Positions 1-8,559 of a stretch of DNA of 64,000 bases are shown one piece after another. Under the pieces are notes generated by a model. It was not told the origin of the DNA. It saw nothing but the letters and a program-made list of their open reading frames with translations, and ran no database searches. Positions within the stretch are counted from its first letter, which is position 1, and every line of letters starts with the position of its first letter. The position numbers were made by a program, and so were the translations under genes. Source of the DNA: Roseateles_E cavernae (GTDB lineage Bacteria > Pseudomonadota > Gammaproteobacteria > Burkholderiales > Burkholderiaceae_C); NCBI RefSeq assembly GCF_040187885.1, contig NZ_JBDPLH010000012.1, forward strand, positions 1-64,000, in the 5' to 3' direction.

Positions 1-465
1 GGCGGCATGGACGCGGTGGCCGGCCCGATGCTGCGCCAGATGAAGCAGCTGGGCATCAGCGCCAAGTTCGTGGGCGGCGACGGCATCTGCACCGGCGAAC
101 TGCCCAAGCTCTCGGCCGGCACCATGGCCGACGAGCAGGTGGTCTGCGCCGAAGCCGGCGGCGTCGAGGGCGAATCCAAGAAGTCGCTGGACGACTTCAA
201 GGTCAAGTTCAAGGCCAAGTACAAGGCCGACGTGCAGATCTACGCACCCTATGTCTACGACGCCGTCAATGTGATGGTCGACGCGATGGTCAAGGCCGGT
301 TCGGCCGAGCCGGCGAAGTACCTGCCGGTGCTGGCCAAGACGGACGGCTACAAGGGCGTGACCGGCACGATCTCGTTTGACAACAAGGGCGATATCAAGA
401 ACGGTGCGCTGACCTTGTTCACCTACAAGTCGGGCTCGCGCCAGCAGCTCGCCGTCGTGCGCTGA
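1..465 (+). CDS. Branched-chain amino acid-type ABC transporter substrate-binding protein, 3' part
   Basis: The reading frame is open from base 1, so the 5' part lies outside the window. About 154 residues of the C-terminal half remain. The text around GISAKFVGGDGICTGEL and APYVYDAVNVMVDAM matches the second lobe of LivJ/LivK-type periplasmic binding proteins (Peripla_BP_6 fold), which deliver leucine-like amino acids or related compounds to an ABC importer. No transporter partner is visible because the next gene is on the other strand. The substrate cannot be told from this fragment. The frame ends with TGA and is followed by a perfect hairpin. Confidence 0.85.
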   Translation, partial: GGMDAVAGPMLRQMKQLGISAKFVGGDGICTGELPKLSAGTMADEQVVCAEAGGVEGESKKSLDDFKVKFKAKYKADVQIYAPYVYDAVNVMVDAMVKAGSAEPAKYLPVLAKTDGYKGVTGTISFDNKGDIKNGALTLFTYKSGSRQQLAVVR

Positions 466-473
466 TCGACGTG

Positions 474-500
474 CCCGGATCTGCCTTGAGCAGATCCGGG
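474..500. terminator. Perfect 11-bp hairpin between convergent genes
   Basis: CCCGGATCTGC (474-484) and GCAGATCCGGG (490-500) are exact inverted copies around a CTTGA loop. There is no U-tract, so it is either a weak bidirectional terminator or an mRNA 3' end stabiliser between the binding-protein gene and glk. Confidence 0.55.
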
Positions 501-528
501 CCGGACCCGGCCCGCCAGGGTCGGGTCT

Positions 529-1494
529 TCAGCGCAGCGCCTGCGCAATGCCGCGCAGCGCCGGCGACTCCTGTGCCCGTATCAGGTAGACGGGGATGGC
601 TTCCAGAAAGCTCCGGAAGCGCCCCTTGCCGACGAAGCGTTCGTAGAAGGGCGATCCGTCCAGCCGCTCGATCACGCGGGGCAGCACGCCGCCGCCCAGA
701 TAGATACCGCCGCGCGCACCCAGGGTCAGGGCCAGATTGCCGGCCATGGACCCGAGGAAGGCGAACAGCAGGTCCAGGGTCTGCACGGCGCGGGCATCGC
801 TGCCCGCCAAGGCCGCCGCGCTGATGCCCGGGGCGTCCAGGCCGGCGGGCACCGGCACACCGTCCAGCGCGCACAAGGCCTCGTAGACCCAGACCATGCC
901 CGGGCCCGAGACCGCGCGCTCGGCCGAGGCATGGCCGAATCGCCGCTGCAGCTGGGCCAGCACCGCAACTTCAAGCTCGGTGACGCCGCACAAGGTGGCG
1001 TGGCCGCCTTCGCCCTCCAGCGCGCGGTAGCCAGCGCCGCAGGGCAGCAGGCCGGAGACACCGAGACCGGTACCGGGGCCGATCAAGGCCATCGCCGCGC
1101 CGGGCTCGGCTTGGCCGCCGCAGAGCTGCTGCTTCTCGCCCGGCCGCAGCATCGGCAGCGCCATCGCCAGCGCGGCGAAATCGTTCAGCACCAGCAATCG
1201 CCGCAGGCCCAGCGTCTCGCGCAACGCGTCGATCGAGAAGGACCAGTGGTGGTTGGTCATCTGCACCCGGTCACCGGTGATCGGGTTGGCGATGCCGATC
1301 GCGCCCTGGGCCGCGCCAGCGTTGCCGCTGTCGCGCAGATAGGTCTCTATGGCCTGCTGCAGGCTGGGATGCTCGGCGCAGCGATAGGTTTGCACATCCC
1401 GCAGCGGCGCGCCGGCGGCCGGCTGCCAGGCGAAACGGGCATGGGTGCCGCCGACATCGGCCAGCAGCCGGGCGTCCATCAGGCCCACGCTCAT
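529..1494 (-). CDS. glk: Glucokinase
   Basis: Phosphorylates cytosolic glucose with ATP. The product is about 321 residues, the usual size for the proteobacterial Glk family. The N-terminal phosphate-binding motif LADVGGTHARF is near residues 10-20, LVLNDFAALA near 95-105 carries the catalytic Asp region, and GPGTGLGVSGL follows near 140. I chose the ATG at 1494 because its codon overlaps the TGA of the preceding transporter ATPase gene in an ATGA arrangement, which implies translational coupling. It is the last gene of a leftward sugar operon, so imported glucose is phosphorylated by the product of the same transcript. Confidence 0.93.
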   Translation of the reverse strand: MSVGLMDARLLADVGGTHARFAWQPAAGAPLRDVQTYRCAEHPSLQQAIETYLRDSGNAGAAQGAIGIANPITGDRVQMTNHHWSFSIDALRETLGLRRLLVLNDFAALAMALPMLRPGEKQQLCGGQAEPGAAMALIGPGTGLGVSGLLPCGAGYRALEGEGGHATLCGVTELEVAVLAQLQRRFGHASAERAVSGPGMVWVYEALCALDGVPVPAGLDAPGISAAALAGSDARAVQTLDLLFAFLGSMAGNLALTLGARGGIYLGGGVLPRVIERLDGSPFYERFVGKGRFRSFLEAIPVYLIRAQESPALRGIAQALR

Positions 1495-2552
1495 GCCACC
1501 CGCCTTTCGCTGGCGGCGTCGAACAGATGTGCGGCCTCGGCCGCCCATTGCAGATGCACGGCCTCGCCGACCTGCATGCGCAGATGGCCGGCGACGCGCG
1601 AGGTGATCTTGCCCAGCGCGGTCTCGACCAGCACATAGGTCTCGGGACCGGTCGGCTCAATCATCAGCAGGCGGCCGGGCAGGCCTTGCGCGGCCAGCGT
1701 GATGTGCTCGGGCCGCAGACCGTACAGGCATTGCGCGGAGGCCGCGGCCAGCGCGGCGCCCTGCGTCGCGCTCAATGGCAAGGCCTGACCCTGCGCCGCC
1801 AGGCCGTTGGCGCTGCGCTCGGCGCTGACGAAGTTCATGGTCGGCGAGCCGATGAACTCGGCAACGAAGCGGGTCGCCGGCCGGCTGTAGATCTCCTCGG
1901 GCGTGCCGAACTGCTGGACCACGCCTTCCTTCATCACCGCGATGCGGTCGCCTAGGGTCATGGCCTCCACCTGGTCGTGGGTCACATAGACCGTGGTGGT
2001 GCGGGTGCGCTGGTGCAGCAGCTTGATCTCGGCGCGCATCTCGATGCGCAGCTTGGCATCGAGATTGGACAGCGGTTCGTCGAACAGGAAGAGCTTGGGG
2101 TCGCGCGCCAGCGCCCGGCCCATCGCGACGCGCTGGCGCTGGCCGCCGGACAGCTGGCCCGGCTTGCGGTCCAGCAGATGGCCGATCTGCAGCATCTTCG
2201 CGACGCGCTGCACGGTCTGCTCGCGCTGTGCGCGCGGCACCTTGCGCATCTCCAGGCCGAAGGCGATGTTCTGCGCCACATTCATATTCGGGTAGAGCGC
2301 ATAGCTCTGGAACACCATCGCGATGTCGCGGTCCTTGCTGGGCAGGTAGGTGACATCGCGCTCGCCGATGCTGATGCGGCCCGAGCTCGGATGCTCGAGG
2401 CCGGCAATCATCGACAGCAGGGTCGACTTGCCGCAGCCCGAGGGCCCGACCAGTATCAGGAATTCGCCGGCTTCGATCGCGATGTCGATGCCCTTGAGGA
2501 TCTCGACGCCGCCATAGCTCTTGCGGACCTGGGAAATATTCAGGGCGCCCAT
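1491..2552 (-). CDS. gtsD: Sugar ABC transporter ATP-binding protein (GtsD/MalK/UgpC type)
   Basis: A 353-residue ATPase that powers the glucose-type importer from the cytoplasmic face. Walker A GPSGCGKST lies near residues 36-44, the signature LSGGQRQRV near 135, and Walker B LFLFDEPLSNLDA near 155. A C-terminal TOBE/MalK-like regulatory domain (GLRPEHITL) follows. The ATG at 2552 begins MGALNISQVRKSYGG, the normal family start. The gene lies 8 bases after the permease gene and overlaps glk by four bases. The symbol follows the Pseudomonas gtsABCD operon and rests on gene order plus the binding protein. MalK or UgpC are family synonyms. Confidence 0.88.
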   Translation of the reverse strand: MGALNISQVRKSYGGVEILKGIDIAIEAGEFLILVGPSGCGKSTLLSMIAGLEHPSSGRISIGERDVTYLPSKDRDIAMVFQSYALYPNMNVAQNIAFGLEMRKVPRAQREQTVQRVAKMLQIGHLLDRKPGQLSGGQRQRVAMGRALARDPKLFLFDEPLSNLDAKLRIEMRAEIKLLHQRTRTTTVYVTHDQVEAMTLGDRIAVMKEGVVQQFGTPEEIYSRPATRFVAEFIGSPTMNFVSAERSANGLAAQGQALPLSATQGAALAAASAQCLYGLRPEHITLAAQGLPGRLLMIEPTGPETYVLVETALGKITSRVAGHLRMQVGEAVHLQWAAEAAHLFDAASERRVA

Positions 2553-2560
2553 AGTTTTTC

Positions 2561-3421
2561 TCAACCTTTCACGGCGCCGGCCGTCAGCCCGCGCACGAAG
2601 TACTTGCCTGCCACGATGTAGATGAACAAGGTCGGCAGCGCGGCGATCATCGCGGCGGCCATGTCGACGTTGTATTCCTTCACCGAGCTCGAGGTGTTGG
2701 CCAGATTGTTCAGGCCCACGGTGATGGGTTTGCTGTCGGCCCCGGAGAACACGACGCCGTAGAGGAAGTCGTTCCAGATCGCGGTGAACTGCCAGATCAG
2801 CGTGACGACGATGATGGGCGTGGACAGCGGCACGACGATGCGCCAGAAGATCTGCCAGAAGGAGGCGCCATCCAGGGTCGCGGCCTTGATCAGCTCGTCG
2901 GGCAGGCCGATGTAGTAGTTGCGGAAGAACAGCGTGGTCGACGGGATGCCGGCCAGCACATGGACCAGGATCAGGCCCCAGACCGAGCTGGCGATGCCCA
3001 GCCAGCCCAGCACCTGGCTCATCGGCAGCAGCACCACCTGCATCGGCATGAAGACGCCGAACAAGAGCAGCGCGAACATCAGCTCGCTGCCGCGAAAGCG
3101 CCATTTGGTCAGCACATAGCCGTTCAGCGCGCCCAGCACGGTCGAGATCAGCACGGCCGGCACCACCATCAGCACCGAGTTCATGAAGAAGGGCCGCAGG
3201 CCGCCGCAGTCGGTGCCGGTGCAGGCGCTGCGCCAGGCCTTGCTCCAGGCCTCGAAGCTGGGGCTCATCGGCAGCGCCAGCAGGGTGCTGTTGCGCACCT
3301 CGTCCATGCTCTTCAGCGAGGTCGACACCATCACGTACAGCGGCGTCAGGAAGAAGGCGGCGAACAGCAGCAGGCTGCCGATCAGCACCAGGCGGTGCAG
3401 GGTCAGGGCGGGCGTGCGCAT
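2561..3421 (-). CDS. gtsC: Sugar ABC transporter permease (GtsC/MalG type)
   Basis: A 286-residue inner-membrane permease with an N-terminal membrane segment (LVLIGSLLLFAAFFLTPLYV) and five further hydrophobic segments. The EAA loop that docks the ATPase is visible as LIKAATLDGASFWQIFW in the last third. Its ATG (3419-3421) overlaps the TGA of the upstream permease gene, so the two subunits are translationally coupled and expected in a 1:1 ratio. It forms the inner-membrane channel with the 293-residue partner. Assignment to glucose rather than maltose rests on the binding protein. Confidence 0.87.
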   Translation of the reverse strand: MRTPALTLHRLVLIGSLLLFAAFFLTPLYVMVSTSLKSMDEVRNSTLLALPMSPSFEAWSKAWRSACTGTDCGGLRPFFMNSVLMVVPAVLISTVLGALNGYVLTKWRFRGSELMFALLLFGVFMPMQVVLLPMSQVLGWLGIASSVWGLILVHVLAGIPSTTLFFRNYYIGLPDELIKAATLDGASFWQIFWRIVVPLSTPIIVVTLIWQFTAIWNDFLYGVVFSGADSKPITVGLNNLANTSSSVKEYNVDMAAAMIAALPTLFIYIVAGKYFVRGLTAGAVKG

Positions 3422-4302
3422 CAGGATTTCCTCCGCAGCTCGGAGTAGAGGTAGGGCACGACGATGGCCGCGATCGTGGCCAGCATGATGGTGGCGCTGG
3501 CCGCGCCCAGGCCGATCTGGCCGCGCGAAAAGGCCATCGTGTACATGAAGGTGGCGGGCAGGTCGGTGGCGTAGCCGGGGCCGCCGGCGGTCAGCGCCAT
3601 CACCAGGTCGAAGCTCTTGATCGCTAGATGGCTGACCACCATCAGGGTCGAGAAGAACACCGGGCGCAGGCTGGGGATCAGGATGCGCCAATAGATGCGC
3701 GGCAGGCTCGCGCCGTCGACCTGCGCGGCCTTGATGATGGCGTCGTCGATGCCGCGCAGGCCGGCCAGGAACAAGGCCATCACGAAGCCGGCCGACTGCC
3801 AGATGCCGGCGATGACGACGCAGTAGATCGCCATATCGGGATCGACCAGCCAGCCGAAGCTGAAGCCTTCGAAGCCCCATTGCTGCAGCAGATGCTCCAG
3901 CCCGAGACCGGGGTTCAGGATCCACTTCCAGGCCGTGCCGGTGACGATGAAGGACAGCGCCATCGGGTAGAGGTAGATGGTGCGCAGCAGGCCTTCGGCG
4001 CGCACCTTCTGGTCCAGCAGTATGGCCAGCAGCAGGCCCAGGGCCATGCCGCCGCCGATGAAGAGGCCGCCGAACACGCCCAGATTGCGCAGCGCCAGCC
4101 ACCAGCGCTCGTTCTCGAACAGCGCCTGATACTGCTCCAGGCCGACGAACTCGTAGTTGGGCAGCAGGCGCGAGGCCGAGACCGAGAAATAGCCGTTCCA
4201 GGCCATCAGGCCATAGATGAAGAAGAAGGAGAGGACGAAGGTGGGCGCGACCACCAGCTTGGGAAGCCAGGGGCTGCGCGCGACCGAGGGGAGGGCTGTC
4301 AT
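3421..4302 (-). CDS. gtsB: Sugar ABC transporter permease (GtsB/MalF type)
   Basis: A 293-residue permease with six predicted membrane segments. The first is FVLSFFFIYGLMAWNGYFSV near residues 18-37. The EAA loop reads AIIKAAQVDGASLPRIYW. It lacks the large periplasmic insertion of Escherichia coli MalF and is close in length to GtsB-type subunits. The gene overlaps the next permease by four bases. It is separated from the binding-protein gene by 76 bases holding a perfect 10-bp hairpin, which probably lets the binding protein accumulate above the membrane subunits. Confidence 0.87.
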   Translation of the reverse strand: MTALPSVARSPWLPKLVVAPTFVLSFFFIYGLMAWNGYFSVSASRLLPNYEFVGLEQYQALFENERWWLALRNLGVFGGLFIGGGMALGLLLAILLDQKVRAEGLLRTIYLYPMALSFIVTGTAWKWILNPGLGLEHLLQQWGFEGFSFGWLVDPDMAIYCVVIAGIWQSAGFVMALFLAGLRGIDDAIIKAAQVDGASLPRIYWRILIPSLRPVFFSTLMVVSHLAIKSFDLVMALTAGGPGYATDLPATFMYTMAFSRGQIGLGAASATIMLATIAAIVVPYLYSELRRKS

Positions 4303-4334
4303 GCGCGGAAGACCGGTGAACCTAGGGCGGGGAA

Positions 4335-4360
4335 GCTGGCGCGGACCGGGCCGCGCCAGC
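4335..4360 (-). other. Intercistronic hairpin between gtsA and gtsB
   Basis: GCTGGCGCGG (4335-4344) and CCGCGCCAGC (4351-4360) form a perfect 10-bp stem with a 6-base loop, lying between the binding-protein stop and the permease start. By analogy with malE-malF intercistronic elements, it may protect the upstream mRNA from 3' decay or cause partial termination. That role is inferred. Confidence 0.6.
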
Positions 4361-4378
4361 GGACTGCGGGCGCGTGGC

Positions 4379-5629
4379 CTACTTGGTTTTGGCGGCGGCG
4401 GCGATCTTGGCTTGCGCCTCCTTGGCCGTCATCTTGTCGCTGTTCCAGAACTGGCTGACCACGTCCTTGATCGCGCCCTCGGCGGCCGCGCCGACGGCCA
4501 TGCCGTGCGCGATCGAGGGCACCAGACCGCCGGACTTCGCGGTCGAGACGAAGTCGGCCGAGGAGGTCTTGGCACAGTCGTCGAACTTGTCCATCTTCAT
4601 GTTCAGCCGCACCGGGATCGAGCCCTTGTTCAGATTGAACAGCTCCTGAAACTCCGGCGACATGATGGCCACGGCCAGGTCCTTCTGGGCCTTGATATTG
4701 GCCTCGTTCTTCAGCTTGAAGAGCGCGAAGGAGTCGATGTTGAAGGTGAAGGCCTTGGCACTGCCCGGCGTCGTGGTGCAGATGAAGTCCTTGCCCGGCA
4801 CCTTGCCGGCCGCGACGAACTCGCCCTTGGCCCAGTCGCCCATGATCTGCATGCCGGCCTCGCCCTTGATCACCATCGCGGTGGCCAGGTTCCAGTCGCG
4901 GCCCGGGGCGTTCTTGTCGGTGTAGGTCTTGATGCGCTTGAAGGTGCTCAGCACCTTCTCCATGGTCGGGCCGTTCAGCGTGGCCGGGTCCAGTTGCACC
5001 AGGGCCTTCTTGTAGAAGTCCACGCCGCCTTCGCCCAGCGCCACGGCTTCGAAGGTGGTGAAGTCCTGCCAGTTCTGCCCGCCATGGGCGACCGGCACGA
5101 TGCCGGCCTTCTTCAGCGCTTCGGCGGCGACGAAGAACTCATCCCAGTTGCTCGGCAGCTTGGCCCCCGCCTTCTTCAGCGCCTCGGGGTTGGCCCACAG
5201 CCAGTTGACGCGGTGCACATTGACCGGCGCGGCGATGTAGTGGCCCTTGTACTTCATGATGTCGGCGACCGGGCCCGGCAGGATCTCGTCCCATTTGCCG
5301 GCCTTGGCGACTTCGTCCATAGGGGTCAGCACGCCCTCGCGGGCCCACTCCTGCAGCGACGGGCCCTTGATCTGTGCGGCGGCCGGCGCATTGCCCGAGA
5401 CCACGCGCGACTTCAGCACCGTCATCGCCGAATCGCCGCCGCCGCCGGCGACCGCGAAGTCCTTCCAGCTGTGGCCCTGGGCCAGCAGCGTGGCCTTCAG
5501 CGCGGTGGCCGCCTTGGCCTCGCCGCCGCTGGTCCACCAATGCAGCACCTCGACCTCGCCGGCCTGGGCGGCGGCGGTGGCGAACAGCAGGGCAGCCATC
5601 GCTGCTTGGGTAGGGATGAATTTTTTCAT
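4379..5629 (-). CDS. gtsA: Glucose/mannose-type ABC transporter periplasmic binding protein
   Basis: A 416-residue protein with a Sec signal peptide (MKKFIPTQAAMAALLFATAAAQA) and no lipobox, so a soluble periplasmic binding protein. The mature start EVEVLHWWTSGGEAKAA, the stretch FAVAGGGGDSAMTVLK and the segment AAQIKGPSLQEWA closely resemble Pseudomonas GtsA-type glucose-binding proteins as I remember them. It delivers sugar to the GtsBC channel. A strong ribosome binding site (AAGGAG) lies 6-7 bases before the ATG. It sits 40 bases downstream of the porin gene in the same leftward operon. Confidence 0.88.
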   Translation of the reverse strand: MKKFIPTQAAMAALLFATAAAQAGEVEVLHWWTSGGEAKAATALKATLLAQGHSWKDFAVAGGGGDSAMTVLKSRVVSGNAPAAAQIKGPSLQEWAREGVLTPMDEVAKAGKWDEILPGPVADIMKYKGHYIAAPVNVHRVNWLWANPEALKKAGAKLPSNWDEFFVAAEALKKAGIVPVAHGGQNWQDFTTFEAVALGEGGVDFYKKALVQLDPATLNGPTMEKVLSTFKRIKTYTDKNAPGRDWNLATAMVIKGEAGMQIMGDWAKGEFVAAGKVPGKDFICTTTPGSAKAFTFNIDSFALFKLKNEANIKAQKDLAVAIMSPEFQELFNLNKGSIPVRLNMKMDKFDDCAKTSSADFVSTAKSGGLVPSIAHGMAVGAAAEGAIKDVVSQFWNSDKMTAKEAQAKIAAAAKTK

Positions 5630-5669
5630 GATGTCTCCTTCAAGGATTTTGCTGGCGTGACATTGGACT

Positions 5670-6851
5670 TCAGAACCACCACTCGACTTGGGCGCCGAGG
5701 CTGTTGCCCGAGGTCTTGTCGTCGAAAGCGGCCTGGCCGGTCACATTGCCGGCGGCCTTGTTCCACTTGGCCATCGTCGCGTAGAGGCGGAACTCGGGGC
5801 GGCTGAAGAAGTCCGAGCCAACCGACAGGGTCGGCGCGATCGTCAGCTTGGTCAGGCGCGCGGTCTGGCCACCGTCGGGCTTGTACTGCGAGACACCCAG
5901 TTCGCCGACCATCTTGAAGTGGCGTGACAGCGCATAGGAAGCCCGGCCGCCGACCGAGAAGGACTTGGTGCTGATGCCCAGCTTGTTCTTCTCGCGGGCC
6001 AGCAGGATCAGGGCCTGGCCGCCGAACGGGCCTTGCTGCCAGTTGATCGACTCGACGATGCGGTAGGACTTGGCTTTGGACCCAGCCGTCAGGTCGCCGA
6101 AGTTGGAGTTCAGTCCGGCCGAGCCCTGGGCGTACTGCAGCCACAGGGTGTTGTTCAGTCCGCTGCCCAGCAGCTTCTCCTGGTCATGGCGGATGGCCAG
6201 GCCGGCGCCCTCGGTGCCGCCGGCGAACTGGCCCTTGGTGACGGTGGCGAAGACATTGAGCTTGCCGCCCGGGTTGCTATCTATGCCCACCCATTCGACG
6301 TTGCCGCGATGGCCCGGCAGCACGGCGCTGGCCTCGGTCTTGTAGTAGGCGACGCCCAGCGCGCCGGGACCGACCTTGAAGCCCTTGGCACCGGCGCCGA
6401 CGCCCACCATCTCGGTGAAGTAGGTGTCGACGATGTGCACATCGCCGCGCCGGCCACGCTCCTTGCCGATCCAGAAGGTGGCCTCCGGGGCGATGTCGAA
6501 GCCCTTGGCCTCGGCAAACATCTGCGCGATCTTCAGGCCGTCGCCATTGGTGTCGGTGGCGGCCGTGTAGTGGTCGGTCATCAGCGTGACCTTGTAGTCG
6601 ATGCCGTCCTTCTTGAAGCCTTGGCTGAGCTGGAACTCGCCGTAGAAGTCGCATTCATTGCCGAGCCGGTACTTCATGCCCGAGCTGCCGCCGTTGAGGC
6701 CGTAGCAGGCACGCGAGGTGGCGTTGCTGGTCAGCCCGGGGCCGGCGCGGAAGTAGCCGGTCCAGTCGACGGCGAGGCTGTAGCCGCTGGCGCCCAGCAG
6801 GGCCAGGGCCAGAGGGAGGCGCTTGAGCGCCCGGGTGTAGTGCTGCGTCAT
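5670..6851 (-). CDS. Outer-membrane carbohydrate porin (LamB/OprB-like)
   Basis: A 393-residue precursor with a signal peptide ending near SGYSLA, followed by VDWTGYFRAGPGLTS, a typical opening of maltoporin-family barrels. Alternating amphipathic strands run to a C-terminal aromatic residue (VEWWF), the usual beta-barrel assembly signal. I start at the ATG at 6851, preceded by a GAGA-containing site. An upstream in-frame ATG at 6917 would add 22 residues before the signal peptide and is rejected. As first gene of the glucose ABC operon it should let sugars cross the outer membrane. The family is clear, the exact sugar is not. Confidence 0.85.
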   Translation of the reverse strand: MTQHYTRALKRLPLALALLGASGYSLAVDWTGYFRAGPGLTSNATSRACYGLNGGSSGMKYRLGNECDFYGEFQLSQGFKKDGIDYKVTLMTDHYTAATDTNGDGLKIAQMFAEAKGFDIAPEATFWIGKERGRRGDVHIVDTYFTEMVGVGAGAKGFKVGPGALGVAYYKTEASAVLPGHRGNVEWVGIDSNPGGKLNVFATVTKGQFAGGTEGAGLAIRHDQEKLLGSGLNNTLWLQYAQGSAGLNSNFGDLTAGSKAKSYRIVESINWQQGPFGGQALILLAREKNKLGISTKSFSVGGRASYALSRHFKMVGELGVSQYKPDGGQTARLTKLTIAPTLSVGSDFFSRPEFRLYATMAKWNKAAGNVTGQAAFDDKTSGNSLGAQVEWWF

Positions 6852-7076
6852 GGTTGCTTGTCTCTGTGTTGTTTGCCCGACGCCGCTCCGGGTGCGTGGC
6901 GTTAAGCAAATGTTCATGTTCTTTGCATGCGGAGCGGATATTAATTTCTTGTTAATGTTTCAGTATCCGTGCTTACCATTAGTGCGCAAGACGGCCCATC
7001 GGGCGCCGTCTTGGTGCTCGCTGCGCCCTTTGCGGGCGGGGTGCTGGGGGGGCGAGAGGGAGGGGGAGCGACGCGC
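6852..7076 (-). promoter_or_regulatory. AT-rich control region of the glucose uptake operon
   Basis: This 225-base gap is strikingly A+T-rich at 6900-6980, unlike its surroundings. CGGATA (6936-6941) and TATCCG (6964-6969) form outer inverted hexamers around inner TTAA copies at 6942-6945 and 6953-6956, which looks like an operator for a dimeric regulator. The neighbouring two-component response regulator is the obvious candidate, but that is inference. A perfect 9-bp hairpin (CAAGACGGC at 6987-6995, GCCGTCTTG at 7005-7013) probably marks the end of the upstream kinase transcript. Confidence 0.45.
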
Positions 7077-8558
7077 TCAGCGGCGCGGCGCGAGCGGCAG
7101 CGTGGCGACGACGCGCAGGCCCTGTGGCTGCAGATTGCCCAGGCTCAGCCGGCCGCCATGGCGCTCGACAATTTCCTTGACGATGGCCAGACCCAGGCCG
7201 CAGCCATTGCCCTGCTGGGTGCCGCGGAAGAAGCGCTCGAAGACGCGCGGCTGCAAGTCCGCCGCGATGCCGGGGCCGTTGTCCGAGACGGTCAGCTCGA
7301 CCTCGCCGGTCGCCGCCGGGCGGGCCAGCACCGTGACCGCCGCGCCGGTGCCGGCGTAGAGCAGGGCGTTGTCGATCAGATTGACCAGGGCCTCGCGCAG
7401 CAGCAGCGCGATGCCCATGACCTCCAGCGCCGGCTGCCGCTCATCGGCCTCGTCACTGCCGGCATCGCCATAGCCCAGGTCGATGCCGCGCTGCAGGGCC
7501 CGCGGCACCAGTTCGGCCGTCACCTCGCGCGCCAGCCGGCCCAGGTCCAGGCGCTGCAGCGGCTGGCTGGTGAGCGACTCCGGTTCGGTGCGCGCCAGCG
7601 CCAGCAACTGATTGACCAAATGGGCGCTGCGGCCGGCACTCTCCTGCACGCGCAGCAGCCGTGCCATCAGCTGGGCCTGGCGGGACGAATCGCTGGCCTC
7701 GGTCAGCGCCAGCTCGGTCTGGCTCTTCAGCCCCGCCAGCGGCGTGCGCAACTGATGGGCGGCGTCGCTGATGAAGCGCCGCTGCGCCTGCACATTGTGC
7801 TGGACGGCCTCCAGCAACTCGTTGATCGCGCGCGCCAGCGAGCGCAGCTCCTGTGGCGCCGCATCGAGCTCGATCGGCCGGAGGTCATTGGGGGCCCGGC
7901 CCTCGACCAGGTTGCGCAGCCGCGTCAGCGGTGCCAGTCCGGCGCTGACGCCGGCCCAGACGATCATGCTCATCAGCACGATCAGGGCCGATAGCGGCAG
8001 CACCGTGTCGATCAACAGCCGCCGCGCCAGCTCCTCGCGGTTGGCGCTGGAGCGGGCCACCTGCACCAGCATGGTCTGCTGGTCGTCGGGGTCCTCGCCG
8101 AAATGCAGGTAGAGCGCGGCCATGCGGATGCGCGAGCGTCGGCTGGCATCCTCGGCGTCGGCGATCTCGCCGTCGTAGAAATAGGCCCGGCCCAGCTGCG
8201 GCTTGGCGCTGTCCAGGCGCGGGCCGGGCAGCTTGCGGTTGCCCAGGATGAATTGGCCCGGCGGTGAGCTGACGGTGTAGAGCAGCTTGTCACTGGGATC
8301 GGCCTCCAGCACATCCTGGGCGGCGCGCGGAAAGTCGATCAGCAGGCCGTTGCCCATGGGCTTGACCTGGCGCGCCAGCGAGCGCGTGGCCTGCAGCAGG
8401 CTGGCGTCGACCGCCTCGTTGGCGTAGCGGGCCGCCAGCTTGTAGGTGAACAGTGCGCCCGCCAGCCACAGCACCAGCTGGGGCAGCAGCAGCCAGAGCA
8501 GCAGCTGGCGCTTCAGTGAGCGCGAGCCCAGACGGTCGGCCAGCCACAGCCTGGGCAT
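7077..8558 (-). CDS. Two-component sensor histidine kinase (TctE/QseC-like)
   Basis: A 493-residue membrane kinase. The first membrane segment (QLLLWLLLPQLVLWLAGAL) is near residues 17-36. A periplasmic 2CSK_N-like sensor follows, then a second membrane segment around 165-185 and a HAMP-like linker. The H-box is FISDAAHQLRTPL, the N-box NLIDNALLY, and the G-boxes DNGPGIA and GCGLGLAIV, all intact. The ATG at 8558 lies one base after the response regulator stop. The pair precedes the glucose operon on the same strand, much as GltR/GtrS accompany gts genes in Pseudomonas. Sugar sensing is inferred from that context, since TctE relatives elsewhere sense tricarboxylates. Confidence 0.85.
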   Translation of the reverse strand: MPRLWLADRLGSRSLKRQLLLWLLLPQLVLWLAGALFTYKLAARYANEAVDASLLQATRSLARQVKPMGNGLLIDFPRAAQDVLEADPSDKLLYTVSSPPGQFILGNRKLPGPRLDSAKPQLGRAYFYDGEIADAEDASRRSRIRMAALYLHFGEDPDDQQTMLVQVARSSANREELARRLLIDTVLPLSALIVLMSMIVWAGVSAGLAPLTRLRNLVEGRAPNDLRPIELDAAPQELRSLARAINELLEAVQHNVQAQRRFISDAAHQLRTPLAGLKSQTELALTEASDSSRQAQLMARLLRVQESAGRSAHLVNQLLALARTEPESLTSQPLQRLDLGRLAREVTAELVPRALQRGIDLGYGDAGSDEADERQPALEVMGIALLLREALVNLIDNALLYAGTGAAVTVLARPAATGEVELTVSDNGPGIAADLQPRVFERFFRGTQQGNGCGLGLAIVKEIVERHGGRLSLGNLQPQGLRVVATLPLAPRR

Positions 8559-8559
8559 C

